From: Sulfotelmatobacter sp049792875
GTDB lineage: Bacteria; Acidobacteriota; Terriglobia; Terriglobales; Acidobacteriaceae
Assembly (NCBI GenBank): GCA_049792875.1
Contig: JBARBI010000320.1
Coordinates: forward strand, 18,796-82,795
Direction: 5' to 3'
DNA: 64,000 nucleotides
How positions within the stretch are numbered: the stretch's first letter is position 1; the number at the start of each line of letters is the position of its first letter. The notes below the pieces were generated by a model, which saw only the letters and a list, made by a program, of their open reading frames with translations, had not been told where the DNA came from and searched no databases. Positions 51,786 through 60,683 of the stretch are shown piece after piece. The translations under genes and the position numbers were made by a program.

Positions 51786-52391
51786 TTAGTGCTTAAGGGA
51801 GTCTCCGTCCCCGAACACTTCCGCGGTGAAGGCCTCAATCGCCGCACCGTTCTTCCATGCGTCCAGAGGCAGGCCGGCCTTCCGGCAGGTTTGCTCGAGA
51901 AACGTCGTACGGTCCCAGTTGTGCTCCATCGGTACCTGGGGAAGGAGCAGGCCGCGATGCCCGGCCAGACTGATCAGCAGGCCGTGGCGGCCGATTTCGA
52001 CGGCTTCGGCAGAAATGGGCTGGGGAGGCGACAAGATGCTGAGTTCAATTTCGAGCTCCCGCGCCTCGGGCAGGGTAACGGGATAGAAGCGGGTATCGTC
52101 GAAAGCGGCGGCGCGCGCGGTGTCCGCTACGGCACGATACACCGGGCTCACGGGCAGCACATAGCCTACGCATCCTCGCAGTTCACCCCGCAGGTGAAGC
52201 GTGGTGAAAGCGCCGCGCGGTTCGGCGAGATGATCTGTGGGCGGATGGAGCGGGATCTCGCGCTGCTCGAGCGCGGAGAGAATGGATTCATGGGCCAGAC
52301 GAAGCAGCAGGACGCGTTCGTCTTTCGAGAACTCGCCGGGGGAGAACTCGCCAGATTCCACAGCGACCGGACTAGGTCGAGGCAGCGACAT
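51786..52391 (-). CDS. AMMECR1 domain protein
   Basis: A 201-residue protein with the AMMECR1 fold. The hallmark is LRGCVGYV at about residues 71-78, with AAFDDTRFYPVTL and LEIELSILSPP afterwards. In many bacteria this domain is a component (A) of the AmmeMemoRadiSam gene set; no Memo or radical-SAM gene is present here. Its exact chemistry is unknown. It overlaps the upstream pgsA by 20 bases, so the two are probably translated together. Confidence 0.9.
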   Translation of the reverse strand: MSLPRPSPVAVESGEFSPGEFSKDERVLLLRLAHESILSALEQREIPLHPPTDHLAEPRGAFTTLHLRGELRGCVGYVLPVSPVYRAVADTARAAAFDDTRFYPVTLPEARELEIELSILSPPQPISAEAVEIGRHGLLISLAGHRGLLLPQVPMEHNWDRTTFLEQTCRKAGLPLDAWKNGAAIEAFTAEVFGDGDSLKH

Positions 52392-53049
52392 CGCGGTCCG
52401 CCTGTGCCGGCGGCACAGGTTTTCTGCGCCGGCTCAGAATGAAGGCGCGGCGACGGCGCTTGACCCCGCGCCGGTCAATTTTCGACCAGAAGGCGACAAA
52501 ATAGTCGATCGCCGACACCAACGAAACACATACCATGAACCAGATCGCCAGATACGCGATCACGTGGATAGGGAAGAAGTAAGGGCCGTGGATTGGCCAT
52601 TCCTTCCAGCGGTGGTCGAGGATCACTGCCACCACGGAGACGATCTGCACCACCATTTTGAACTTGCCGAGTTCGCTTGCCTCGATGGTGAAGCCTTCGG
52701 AGGCGGCGATGGAACGCAGGCCGCTCACCATGAACTCGCGCCCGATGACGATCACGGCGATCCATGCCGGAACCAGGCTGGGATTCAACTGCACCAGCGT
52801 CACGAACGCCGCTGCGATAAGAAGCTTGTCGGCCAGCGGGTCGAGCAGAATTCCCATGGTGGTGACCTGACCCCGCTTGCGGGCAAGATAGCCGTCAATC
52901 CCGTCGGTCATGGAAGCGATGATAAAGATCGCCGAGGCCAGCAACTCCTTCTCGCCGTTCAAGCTGCTGAAGCGGCCGCTGGAAAGGATCCACATCAGCA
53001 GAGGGATGCTGAAGATACGGATGAGCGTGATGGAGTTGGGCAGGTTCAC
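52372..53049 (-). CDS. pgsA: CDP-diacylglycerol-glycerol-3-phosphate 3-phosphatidyltransferase
   Basis: A 225-residue membrane enzyme that makes phosphatidylglycerol phosphate. The complete CDP-alcohol phosphotransferase motif D-x2-DG-x2-AR-x8-G-x3-D-x3-D is visible as DGIDGYLARKRGQV then TTMGILLDPLADK. Several hydrophobic segments match the six-helix family topology. The C-terminal 30 residues are strongly basic (RRGVKRRRRAFILSRRRK) and unusual for the family. The start is a GTG at 53049, giving the classic N-L-P-N-S/T-x-T opening. It is followed by the overlapping AMMECR1 gene. Confidence 0.93.
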   Translation of the reverse strand: MNLPNSITLIRIFSIPLLMWILSSGRFSSLNGEKELLASAIFIIASMTDGIDGYLARKRGQVTTMGILLDPLADKLLIAAAFVTLVQLNPSLVPAWIAVIVIGREFMVSGLRSIAASEGFTIEASELGKFKMVVQIVSVVAVILDHRWKEWPIHGPYFFPIHVIAYLAIWFMVCVSLVSAIDYFVAFWSKIDRRGVKRRRRAFILSRRRKPVPPAQADRDVAAST

Positions 53050-53157
53050 ACAACTGGGGTGGATCCGAAGGCCAGTCGAAATCCAGCTTGATTATGCTCC
53101 ACGGGAGGAGGGAACGCAATGCATCTCGGGCACTACTGTATCGTGAACGACGCCTTG

Positions 53158-53232
53158 TAAGGATTAACCCAGAGGGCACAGAGGCGCACGGAGGTTCCTC
53201 TGTGTTTCCCTGTGTCCTCTGTGGTTATCGGT
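53158..53232. repeat. Family B-like hairpin repeat
   Basis: TAACCCAGAGGGCACAGAGG on the left faces CCTCTGTGTTTCCCTGTGTC then CTCTGTGGTTA on the right. It ends at the stop codon of the helix-hairpin-helix gene. Confidence 0.65.
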
Positions 53233-53601
53233 TTATTTCGGGGCGGGCGTCATGGCTCCCGTTTTGGGCTGCTTAGCGATGATCAAGTCCTTAACCTTGT
53301 CATAGGTGGCCTGGGGGATGATCTTTTTCTGCACAAGCTCATTCTTGGCGCGGTACGGTCGGCCGTCGATGATCTTTTGCGAATAGGCGTCGCCGATGCC
53401 AGGCAGGGCTTTGAGCTGATCTTTCGTCGCAGTGTTGAGGTCGAGCTTATCGGTCGCCGTCGCCATCTGAGACGGGGTTGCCATGGCCTCAGGTTTCGAG
53501 CCGGGTTCGGCGCCTTGCCCTGCTGCGAAACCACTGACCAAAGAAAGCGCGAAGACCAAGACCGCAATTTGTGCTGTCAGCTTTCTTTCAATGGGTTTCA
53601 T
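53233..53601 (-). CDS. Exported helix-hairpin-helix protein (ComEA-like)
   Basis: A 122-residue exported protein with a signal peptide (residues 1-28) and a helix-hairpin-helix domain: LDLNTATKDQLKALPGIGDAYSQKIIDGRPYRAKNEL at about 53-89. This is the DNA-binding motif of ComEA and related proteins. ComEA helps pull DNA through the periplasm in natural transformation, but stand-alone copies often have no assigned role. It ends in a short Thr/Ala/Pro tail. Confidence 0.85.
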   Translation of the reverse strand: MKPIERKLTAQIAVLVFALSLVSGFAAGQGAEPGSKPEAMATPSQMATATDKLDLNTATKDQLKALPGIGDAYSQKIIDGRPYRAKNELVQKKIIPQATYDKVKDLIIAKQPKTGAMTPAPK

Positions 53602-53622
53602 CGATCCTCCTGGGACAGATTC

Positions 53623-54900
53623 TTATGCGTAAATGCCGCGCTGGCGGATGGTGTAGGCCACGCGGTCAATCGCCAGCATGTAAGCCGCGATGCGGTTGTT
53701 GACGTGGTGAGTTTCGGCGTAGCGGACGACATCTTCGAATGAGGACTTCATGATGGCGTCCAGTTGCTCGTTGACCACCGACTCTTTCCAGAAGTAGCCC
53801 TGGCGGTCCTGCACCCACTCGAAGTACGAAGTGGTTACGCCGCCGGCGTTGGCCAGGATGTCGGGGATCACGAAGACGCCCTTGTCGGTGAGGATATCGT
53901 CGGCAGCGGAGGTCGTGGGCCCGTTTGCTCCCTCGGCGAGAATACGGCACTTCACGCGATCGGCGTTGCGGCTGGTGATGACATTCTCGGTGGCGGCGGG
54001 GATGAGAATTTCACAGTCTTCGATGAGCAGGTCGGCAGTCTCGCACTTTTCCGCGCCGGGGAATCCGTGGATGGTCCCGTTTTTCTGACGAAAGTCCACG
54101 AGCGCCTTCAGATCAATTCCGTTTTTGTTATGCAGGCCGCCGCCAACTTCGGCAATGCCTATTACTTTGTAGCCAGCCTGGTGCATCAGCAGAGCGGCAT
54201 TGGAACCCACGTTGCCAAAGCCCTGCACGATGACGCGCGAGCGTTCGCGATCGAGGCCCAACTTCTGGCAAGCTTCGTCGCACACGATCATCACGCCGCG
54301 GCCGGTGGCCTCGCGACGTCCGCGGGAACCGCCGATGTTGATCGGCTTCCCGGTTACGACTGCGGTAACCGTCTGGCGCATGTGCATGGAGTAGGTGTCC
54401 ATCATCCACGCCATGATCTGTTCGTTGGTGTTGACGTCGGGGGCAGGGACGTCTTTTTCGGGGCCGATGAATTCGATCAGTTCGGAGGTGTAGCGCCGCG
54501 TCATGCGTTCAACCTCGCCCATGGACATCTTGTGGGGATCGCAAATCACTCCGCCCTTGGCTCCGCCGAAGGGAATGTTGACGACGGCGCACTTCCACGT
54601 CATCCAACTGGCCAGCGCGCGAACTTCGTCGAGTGTGACGTCGGGAGCGTAGCGGATGCCGCCCTTGGCCGGGCCGCGAGCGATCGAATGCTGCACCCGG
54701 AAGCCGGTAAAAACTTCGAGGTGGCCGTCATCCATCTGCACCGGGATGTAGACCGTGAGTTCGCGGTTGGGATAACGCAGAACGCGCCACAGGCCCTCGT
54801 CAAGGTTGAGCTTCTGGGCAGCCAGGTCAAAGCGCGCCCGCTGGGACTCCCAAGGATTGCTTTCTTTGTCCACGTGCGGGGGCGTCGCTATCGTCGTCAT
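53623..54900 (-). CDS. gdhA: Glutamate dehydrogenase (Glu/Leu/Phe/Val family)
   Basis: A 425-residue hexameric amino acid dehydrogenase that interconverts glutamate and 2-oxoglutarate with NAD(P). Substrate lysines are Lys79 (GPAKGGIRY), Lys103 (MTWKCAVVNIPFGGAKGG) and Lys115, the dinucleotide fold is QGFGNVGSNAA at 227-237, and the late NITS-type motif appears as NVITSRNAD. The size and P-A-P-D-V-N-T motif fit NAD-type enzymes of Firmicutes and archaea. The ATG at 54900 has GGAGAT eight bases upstream. It is followed at 22 bases by the helix-hairpin-helix gene. The exact coenzyme was not determined. Confidence 0.93.
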   Translation of the reverse strand: MTTIATPPHVDKESNPWESQRARFDLAAQKLNLDEGLWRVLRYPNRELTVYIPVQMDDGHLEVFTGFRVQHSIARGPAKGGIRYAPDVTLDEVRALASWMTWKCAVVNIPFGGAKGGVICDPHKMSMGEVERMTRRYTSELIEFIGPEKDVPAPDVNTNEQIMAWMMDTYSMHMRQTVTAVVTGKPINIGGSRGRREATGRGVMIVCDEACQKLGLDRERSRVIVQGFGNVGSNAALLMHQAGYKVIGIAEVGGGLHNKNGIDLKALVDFRQKNGTIHGFPGAEKCETADLLIEDCEILIPAATENVITSRNADRVKCRILAEGANGPTTSAADDILTDKGVFVIPDILANAGGVTTSYFEWVQDRQGYFWKESVVNEQLDAIMKSSFEDVVRYAETHHVNNRIAAYMLAIDRVAYTIRQRGIYA

Positions 54901-55273
54901 AGAAGTGATCTCCGGAATGATTGCGGGTCGGGTATTGGCCGCGCCGGGAGGTTTCCCGGTCGGAGCGGGCAAACGTTCCGAGTATATGAGGCGGGACGGC
55001 ACAGAAGCAAGCAGAGGGGAAGCTGGGCGCTGGGCAACCTGCCTAACCTGTTTGGCGACCATCCGGGAGTTATCGCCTTGGGGCTCGAATCAAAATGCTG
55101 ACTGTACCCGCCTCCCGTCGGTCTGTCCCGTTGATCCTTGGAATTGGCTACGCGGAACATGGCGTGCCACACGCCAGCAGATCGACCCAGACAAGATGCG
55201 CAATGAGGCTAAGGAATGTCGTTGATCGGCGGGTGGCCGCATTCGAGGATGTTGGTGTGCGCCATTCCCACGG

Positions 55274-55314
55274 AGGGTGCCCCATCCTTGCGTTTTTTTG
55301 AAGGGGTGGGCGAC
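55274..55314. repeat. Family I hairpin repeat
   Basis: AGGGTGCCCCATCCTTGCG, a T-run, then GAAGGGGTGGGCGAC. Confidence 0.55.
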
Positions 55315-55380
55315 GGTGCTGCCTGTGCCATTTGATTTGTTCAGCGGCGTGTCAACCCACTTGCGCATGCCTTCCCAACT

Positions 55381-55420
55381 CCCGCCCTTTCGCTAAGAAC
55401 GCGAAGGACGGGGCACCCAC
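55381..55420. repeat. Family I hairpin repeat, reverse orientation
   Basis: CCCGCCCTTTCGCTAAGAAC and GCGAAGGACGGGGCACCCAC. It faces the copy at 55274. Confidence 0.55.
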
Positions 55421-55481
55421 TGTGTTGGTGATGCCAGCGAAATCAAAAAGCTGGGCGACTCGCCCACCCTCACCCAAGCCC

Positions 55482-56303
55482 TCACAGCACGATTTCCATG
55501 CCCTCGGCGGCGGCGCGAACTTTGGGATAGTAATTGCGCGCGTCCTGGACGACCTTGTCGACAATGGCGTCGGTGTGGTCCGGGTCGTGATGGTACAGGA
55601 TCAATTCCTTGGCACCACTCTCCATCACGATGTTGACGGCCTCACGCCAGTGGCTGTGACCCCAGCCGCGGCGCCGGGCTGCGTACTCTTCAGGAAGATA
55701 TTGCGCGTCGTAGATCAAGATGTCGGCGCCTTCGGCCAGTTTGCGCACGGCCTTGTCGAAGTTTGGATCGCCGGGTTCGTTGTCGGTGGCGTACACCAAC
55801 ACGCCTTCTTTGGTCTCCAGCCGAAATCCCATGCATCCCTGCGGATGGTTCAACCATGCCGTCTTGATCCGGATACCGTCTTCCATCGGGAGGCAGCCGT
55901 TTTCGATGTTGTAGAAATCGCGCCTGGCTTTCATCTGGTCGAGGTTGACGGGAAAGTAGGGCGAGGCCATCTGCTCGGCCATGACCTGCTCCAGGCTGCG
56001 AGTGCGGCTGGAGGAGTGAAAAACGAATTGGCTGTTGGGGCTGTCATACAACGGACGGAAAAACGGCATCCCCTGGATGTGGTCCCAGTGAAAATGCGAA
56101 ACGAACACATGCGCAGCGAATGGGCGGTTGCCGAACTCGCGTTCCAGTTCGTGCCCCAGCACCCGAAAGCCGGTGCCACAGTCGAAGATGTAGATCTGAT
56201 CTCCCAGACGCACCTCGACGCAGGAGGTATTACCCCCGTAGCGCAGGTTCTCGGCCTGTGGAGTGGGCGTGGAGCCGCGCACGCCCCAAAACTTGACTCG
56301 CAT
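55482..56303 (-). CDS. MBL-fold metallo-hydrolase
   Basis: A 273-residue metallo-beta-lactamase-fold hydrolase. Metal motif HFHWDHIQG is at about residues 71-79; further ligands are in NHPQG (His), YATDNEPGD (Asp) and the final YHHDPDHTD (His). The opening MRVKFWGVRGSTPTP is typical of the subgroup annotated as phosphodiesterase- or RNase-Z-like. Its substrate is unknown; cyclic phosphodiesters or a beta-CASP-free RNA role are both possible. It stands alone. Confidence 0.85.
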   Translation of the reverse strand: MRVKFWGVRGSTPTPQAENLRYGGNTSCVEVRLGDQIYIFDCGTGFRVLGHELEREFGNRPFAAHVFVSHFHWDHIQGMPFFRPLYDSPNSQFVFHSSSRTRSLEQVMAEQMASPYFPVNLDQMKARRDFYNIENGCLPMEDGIRIKTAWLNHPQGCMGFRLETKEGVLVYATDNEPGDPNFDKAVRKLAEGADILIYDAQYLPEEYAARRRGWGHSHWREAVNIVMESGAKELILYHHDPDHTDAIVDKVVQDARNYYPKVRAAAEGMEIVL

Positions 56304-56524
56304 AAACTCCAGTGCTGCTTAGTCCGGAATCTTCGACCGCAAGAATCTTCCCGTCAATTTCGATTGCTGGTTCTCTCGGCTGGTTTTCTGAGTGGGGAGC
56401 TACAGTCACTTTGCCGGAGACCCAAGATGCTCATAATACTTGGGATACTCACGATTCTAGCGGTTGTCCGGAAGGTAACAAGTGACTAAAGTTTCGGGGC
56501 GGGGTGCGAAATGAGCCGGTTGCC

Positions 56525-57754
56525 CTAGAGGTATTGGAGCCACCAGTCGTTGCGCTTGAGTTTAAGGGCAGCGAACCAGCGGCACGCGAAATAGAGCGGC
56601 ACAATCGTGATCGCCCAGACCAGATAAAGCAGTGGCAGGCTCCAGATGTAGCCTTCTGGTGGCTCCGGATTGCCCATGGGATGGTTGGCGAACAGCCAGG
56701 GGCTGACATACCCCAGCTGGAGCTTTGACACGACCAGTGCGAGCGCGTGGATCAAGGGAATGTGAAGCATGTAGAAGAAAAACGGCACGCGTCCGAACAC
56801 AGTGATGGCGCGGGCTAGAGGTCCCCTGACGTTTTCGAGCAAAGGGATCAGGGCGATGATGGGGCCTAGCGTCATCAAAAGGAAGCTGAGTGATGCCGGG
56901 TATTTGGTGGTGTTCAGGAACGCAAACAAACCTGGCATGGGCGGCGAACCGTATGGTCCGGTCGCGGCGGCATGCCAGGGGCGCGGATCACCGTACAAGT
57001 TAAATCCGCGAAGCACAAGAAACAGTCCGATGGCCGAAAGTCCGATCGTCAGGCAGAGCCGTCTTTTCCGCGCGGGATCGAAGGCCAGGGTCTTGCCGAA
57101 CGCGTAGCCCGCTGCCATGACCCCGATCCAGGGAATGACGCTATAGAGCACGATCAGGTTCGGACCATCGGCACCAAACCGGATCGGGCCGGCGAAGAAT
57201 CCCACGTACATGATTTTCCAGACACCGGAGAGAGGGTTCTGCTCGAGACCTGCCAGCAGCGTGCGCATGTGCGGATCCATCAGGTTGTGGGCGGCGATGA
57301 TCACCACACCAATCGTTCCGACGGCAGCCAGCGGCAGTCTCACCAACCCGGCCATCAGGATCATGCAGCATCCGATCACCCAGATGACGCCCGCCATCTC
57401 GTAATGACGAAAATCGAAATTGAAGGTCCAGGCGACGCGCAGAAATGTGAATTCGAGCAGGACGAGCCAAGCTCCCCGGATCAGCAGATACCGTGACACA
57501 TCGGTATGCTTGCGAGCGTAAAGAAAGATGCTGGTGCCGGCCAGGAAGAGGAAGGCGGGTGCGCAGAAGTGGGTGATCCAGCGGGTGAAGAAGACTCCCG
57601 CCGTTGGGCCGCCGGGCGGAATTCCGGAATAAACGCGCACGTGATCGATGGCCATCAGGATCATGACCGTGCCGCGGATGAGATCGACGGAGGCGACCCG
57701 GCTCTTCGAGGCGATATCAGCGGTGAGCGTAGGGGCAGCGACGCTAGTGCTCAT
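56525..57754 (-). CDS. DUF1624 membrane acyltransferase-like protein
   Basis: A 409-residue membrane protein with about ten helices. The N-terminal motif RVASVDLIRGTVMILMAIDHVRVY is the signature of DUF1624/heparan-alpha-glucosaminide N-acetyltransferase-like proteins, and the conserved DH (IDHVR) carries the catalytic histidine of that family. A second family sign, FGRVPFFFYMLHIPLIHALA, lies near residue 325. The natural substrate in bacteria is not known. The ATG at 57754 has a GGAG Shine-Dalgarno. It is divergent from trpE. Confidence 0.85.
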   Translation of the reverse strand: MSTSVAAPTLTADIASKSRVASVDLIRGTVMILMAIDHVRVYSGIPPGGPTAGVFFTRWITHFCAPAFLFLAGTSIFLYARKHTDVSRYLLIRGAWLVLLEFTFLRVAWTFNFDFRHYEMAGVIWVIGCCMILMAGLVRLPLAAVGTIGVVIIAAHNLMDPHMRTLLAGLEQNPLSGVWKIMYVGFFAGPIRFGADGPNLIVLYSVIPWIGVMAAGYAFGKTLAFDPARKRRLCLTIGLSAIGLFLVLRGFNLYGDPRPWHAAATGPYGSPPMPGLFAFLNTTKYPASLSFLLMTLGPIIALIPLLENVRGPLARAITVFGRVPFFFYMLHIPLIHALALVVSKLQLGYVSPWLFANHPMGNPEPPEGYIWSLPLLYLVWAITIVPLYFACRWFAALKLKRNDWWLQYL

Positions 57755-57928
57755 GTTTCTGCTCCATGACGCGGAGTGCACATCGATGGGCTCTGACTAC
57801 GAGGTGCCACATCCTTTGAACCGTTTGGACGAAGGGATGAAAGCAACGTTAGCGGCAGCAGAGCGAAACTACCGGTGTCGTAATCTTCCAAGAGCCACGC
57901 TATCTGCAAGGCGGCACGCGATCTTCCG

Positions 57929-57955
57929 TTGCGGTGCCCGTGCGTCGCCTATAAT
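57929..57955 (+). promoter_or_regulatory. Possible trpE promoter
   Basis: TATAAT (57950-57955) with TTGCGG (57929-57934) 15 bases upstream, a somewhat short spacer. The leader would be about 70 bases, with no attenuator hairpin or leader peptide seen. Confidence 0.4.
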
Positions 57956-58031
57956 AAACAACCCGCGGTTCGGTGCGCGCTAGGATTCCCTGTGAGTGCG
58001 AGCGCCGGGTTTGCGGTGTGGATCCCAAACG

Positions 58032-59513
58032 ATGCTGCAACCGGATTTCAAAGAATTCTCCCGGCTGGCCCAGGAGGTCACACTCGTCCCCGTCGTGAAA
58101 TCGGTAAGTGCCGATCTGCTCACGCCGGTTTCTGCCTTCCTCGCGATTGCCGAAAAAGAGCGGCACGCGTTCCTGCTGGAGTCGGTGGAGCGCGGCGAGC
58201 AGATCGGGCGCTACACCTTCCTGGGGGCGCGGCCTTACATGCGGGTGAAGGCCCGCCAGGGCACGGTCGAAATTGAGCGCGGACGCAAGCACAAAGTCGT
58301 CCAAGACAACATCTTCCAGGTGGTGAAGCGATTGTTGCGGGAGCATCGGCCCGCCAACGTTCCCGGGCTGCCTCCATTTACTGCGGGAGCGGTCGGATAT
58401 TTTGCCTACGACGTGGTTCGCCAATTGGAAAAGATTGGTGACCATGCCAAAGATGATTTGGCGCTGCCCGATGCCGAGTTGATGTTCTTTGATCGACTGC
58501 TGGCGTTCGATCACCTGCGGCACCAGATCCATATCGTCGCCGCCGCGGACGTGGCCCGCGAAAGTCCGCGCCGCGCCTATGACCGGGCTGTTCGCGACAT
58601 TGGATCGCTGGAGCGGCAACTGGCGGCGGGATTGAGTCCGGCACTCTGGCGCAAGTCTGCCAAGGCGAAGGCTGGCAAGCTCAAGGTTCATGCCGGGATG
58701 CGGCGCGAGACTTTCCTGCGCAGCGTGGAACGCTGCAAGGAGTACATTGCCGCGGGCGACATCTTCCAGGTCGTGCTTTCGCAGCGGCTCGACTTCACTC
58801 CTGAGATTGCGCCCTTTGACTTGTATCGTTCGCTGCGGCAGGTGAATCCGTCGCCCTATCTTTATTTTCTGCGCTCAGGCGACACGCACATCCTCGGCTC
58901 GTCTCCCGAGATGCTGGTGCGCGTCACGGGACGCAAACTGGAGTACCGGCCGATCGCGGGTACGCATCCGCGGGGGCGCGATGAAGCCGAAGACCTGCGG
59001 CTTGAAGTGCAGATGCGCACCGACGAAAAGGAGCGCGCCGAACACGTGATGCTGGTTGACCTTGGCCGCAACGATCTGGGACGGGTCAGCGAATACGGCT
59101 CGGTTAAGGTCAAAGATCTGATGTACGTAGAGCGTTATTCCCACGTGATGCACTTGGTTTCGGCTCTGGAAGGCACGCTTCGTAAGGATCTTGACGCGCT
59201 TGACGCGTTTGCCGCGTGCTTCCCGGCAGGAACGCTCAGCGGGGCGCCCAAGGTGCGGGCCATGCAGATCATCGAAGAACTCGAGCCCACGCGCCGCGGG
59301 GTGTATGGGGGATCGGTGCTCTACGCAGATTTTGCCGGAAACCTGGATTCGTGCATCGGCATCCGCACCCTGCTCATGCAGGGCAAGAAAGCGTATCTGC
59401 AAGCGGGAGCAGGCATTGTCGCGGATTCCGCTCCGGCCAGCGAGTTCGAGGAGTCGATGAACAAAGCACAGGCGCTGCTGCGGGCGGTGGAGATGGCAAG
59501 GGCAAAGGAATAG
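58032..59513 (+). CDS. trpE: Anthranilate synthase component I
   Basis: A 493-residue chorismate-using enzyme that makes anthranilate for tryptophan synthesis. The tryptophan feedback site LLES is visible (AFLLESVERGEQIGRYTFLG), as is GAVGYFAYDVVR. The catalytic core has the PSPYLYFLR, RPIAGTHPRGRDEAED, HVMLVDLGRNDLGRV and CFPAGTLSGAPKVRAMQII motifs. The long GTxxRG segment and the LLES motif favour TrpE over PabB or menF-type enzymes. The gene faces trpG tail to tail instead of lying in one operon with it. Confidence 0.93.
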   Translation: MLQPDFKEFSRLAQEVTLVPVVKSVSADLLTPVSAFLAIAEKERHAFLLESVERGEQIGRYTFLGARPYMRVKARQGTVEIERGRKHKVVQDNIFQVVKRLLREHRPANVPGLPPFTAGAVGYFAYDVVRQLEKIGDHAKDDLALPDAELMFFDRLLAFDHLRHQIHIVAAADVARESPRRAYDRAVRDIGSLERQLAAGLSPALWRKSAKAKAGKLKVHAGMRRETFLRSVERCKEYIAAGDIFQVVLSQRLDFTPEIAPFDLYRSLRQVNPSPYLYFLRSGDTHILGSSPEMLVRVTGRKLEYRPIAGTHPRGRDEAEDLRLEVQMRTDEKERAEHVMLVDLGRNDLGRVSEYGSVKVKDLMYVERYSHVMHLVSALEGTLRKDLDALDAFAACFPAGTLSGAPKVRAMQIIEELEPTRRGVYGGSVLYADFAGNLDSCIGIRTLLMQGKKAYLQAGAGIVADSAPASEFEESMNKAQALLRAVEMARAKE

Positions 59514-59536
59514 TACCCGCCGAGTACGGCGGACAA

Positions 59537-60112
59537 TTACAGCGCGAGAAAGTTGGCCATCAGTTTCTTCCCCGCGTCCGTCAGGACACTTTCCGGATGG
59601 AATTGCACGCCCTCGACCTGGTGGTGCCTGTGGCGCAGACCCATGATGGTGCGGGAACCGTCTTTTTCGGTGGTCCAGGCGCTGACTTCCAGCTCGGCGG
59701 GCAGGTCTTTTTCCTCGACGATCAGCGAATGATAGCGAGTGGCCGTCATGGGCATGGGGAGACCCTGAAAGACCGTTCGGTTGTCATGCAGAACTGCGCT
59801 GGTCTTGCCGTGCATCAGATGAGCGGCGCGCACTACGCGGCCTCCGAAGGCTTCGCCGATCGCCTGGTGTCCCAGGCATACTCCGAGCATTGGAATTTTC
59901 CCGGCGAAGTGGCGGATCAGGTCGATGCTGATGCCCGCCTCATGCGGCGTGCACGGGCCGGGGGAGAGCACAATCCGCTCCGGCCGCATGCCCTCGACCT
60001 CCCCTACCGTTACCTGATCATTGCGGCGAACCTCAACTTCGGAGCCCAGTTCGCCGATGTACTGGACCAGGTTGTAAGTGAAGGAATCGTAGTTGTCGAG
60101 TACGAAAATCAA
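59537..60112 (-). CDS. trpG: Anthranilate/aminodeoxychorismate synthase glutaminase
   Basis: A 191-residue class I glutamine amidotransferase that supplies ammonia to TrpE (and possibly PabB). The catalytic triad is in MLGVCLGHQAIGEAFGG (Cys), and in GVQFHPESVLT (His and Glu). The opening IFVLDNYDSFTYNLVQY is typical. The best start is a TTG at 60112, which has an AGGAGC Shine-Dalgarno nine bases upstream; an earlier TTG at 60133 lies before that site and is less likely. The stop is 23 bases from that of trpE on the other strand. Confidence 0.92.
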   Translation of the reverse strand: MIFVLDNYDSFTYNLVQYIGELGSEVEVRRNDQVTVGEVEGMRPERIVLSPGPCTPHEAGISIDLIRHFAGKIPMLGVCLGHQAIGEAFGGRVVRAAHLMHGKTSAVLHDNRTVFQGLPMPMTATRYHSLIVEEKDLPAELEVSAWTTEKDGSRTIMGLRHRHHQVEGVQFHPESVLTDAGKKLMANFLAL

Positions 60113-60261
60113 GCTTTTTTCGCTCCTGAACAAGAGCTTACACCGTGCTCTTCCCGCCTGAAAGAGCCCCCCCCTGACCCAAGGGTGGTATTGACCCCGG
60201 AACCGGCTCCGGGCATCCTCGTTGTCAGTGCAAATGCTACTTCACGCCACTGGGAGGATGC

Positions 60262-60582
60262 ATGGCTGAGCTCCAACCGGAGAAGCGTGCGGCACGACGC
60301 TTTCCGCTTCGCGTCCCGGTCACCGTCGACCACGACAACGCCACCTATGCCGCCCAGATTCGCGACGTCAGCGCGCGCGGCATCTGTTTCTACCTGGAGT
60401 CCGCCGTCGCCCAGGGATCACCCATTGGATTTACGCTCACCCTGCCGCCAGAAATCACGCTAACGGAAAGCATTCGCGTGCAATGCAAAGGCCGCGTGGT
60501 GCGAGTGGAAGACGGAAGAGAGGACGGTAAACTCGCCGTCGCCGCCGTCATTGAAGAATACGAGTTTCTACCGGAAGCGTGA
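60262..60582 (+). CDS. PilZ domain protein
   Basis: A 106-residue single-domain PilZ protein. The c-di-GMP binding elements are both present: the RRFPLRVPV segment (R-x3-R at about residues 9-16) and DVSARGICF (D-x-S-x-x-G). It should therefore bind c-di-GMP, affecting motility, pili or surface polysaccharide. The ATG has a GGGAGGA Shine-Dalgarno. The AMIN-domain gene follows on the same strand after 100 bases. Confidence 0.9.
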   Translation: MAELQPEKRAARRFPLRVPVTVDHDNATYAAQIRDVSARGICFYLESAVAQGSPIGFTLTLPPEITLTESIRVQCKGRVVRVEDGREDGKLAVAAVIEEYEFLPEA

Positions 60583-60683
60583 AAATCGCTCAGGCATTCG
60601 TCGTCCGTAGTCGGCGACGCCCCTCATTCCTAGCCGCCTGACCCCTGGCCCCGCCTCCCTTCTCTCCATCCATCGCAAGTGAT

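Larger units (their letters stand above)
54901..55481. other. Intergenic region carrying family I repeats
   Basis: The 581 bases between two minus-strand genes contain two family I hairpins (55274-55314 and, reversed, 55381-55420) and a short inverted word TGGGCGACTCGCCCA near 55452. No gene was recognised. The region 54960-55260 is unexplained. Confidence 0.55.

Noticed and set aside
53764..55101. A 445-codon open frame on the plus strand
   Set aside because: It mirrors glutamate dehydrogenase on the other strand and shows no motif of its own.
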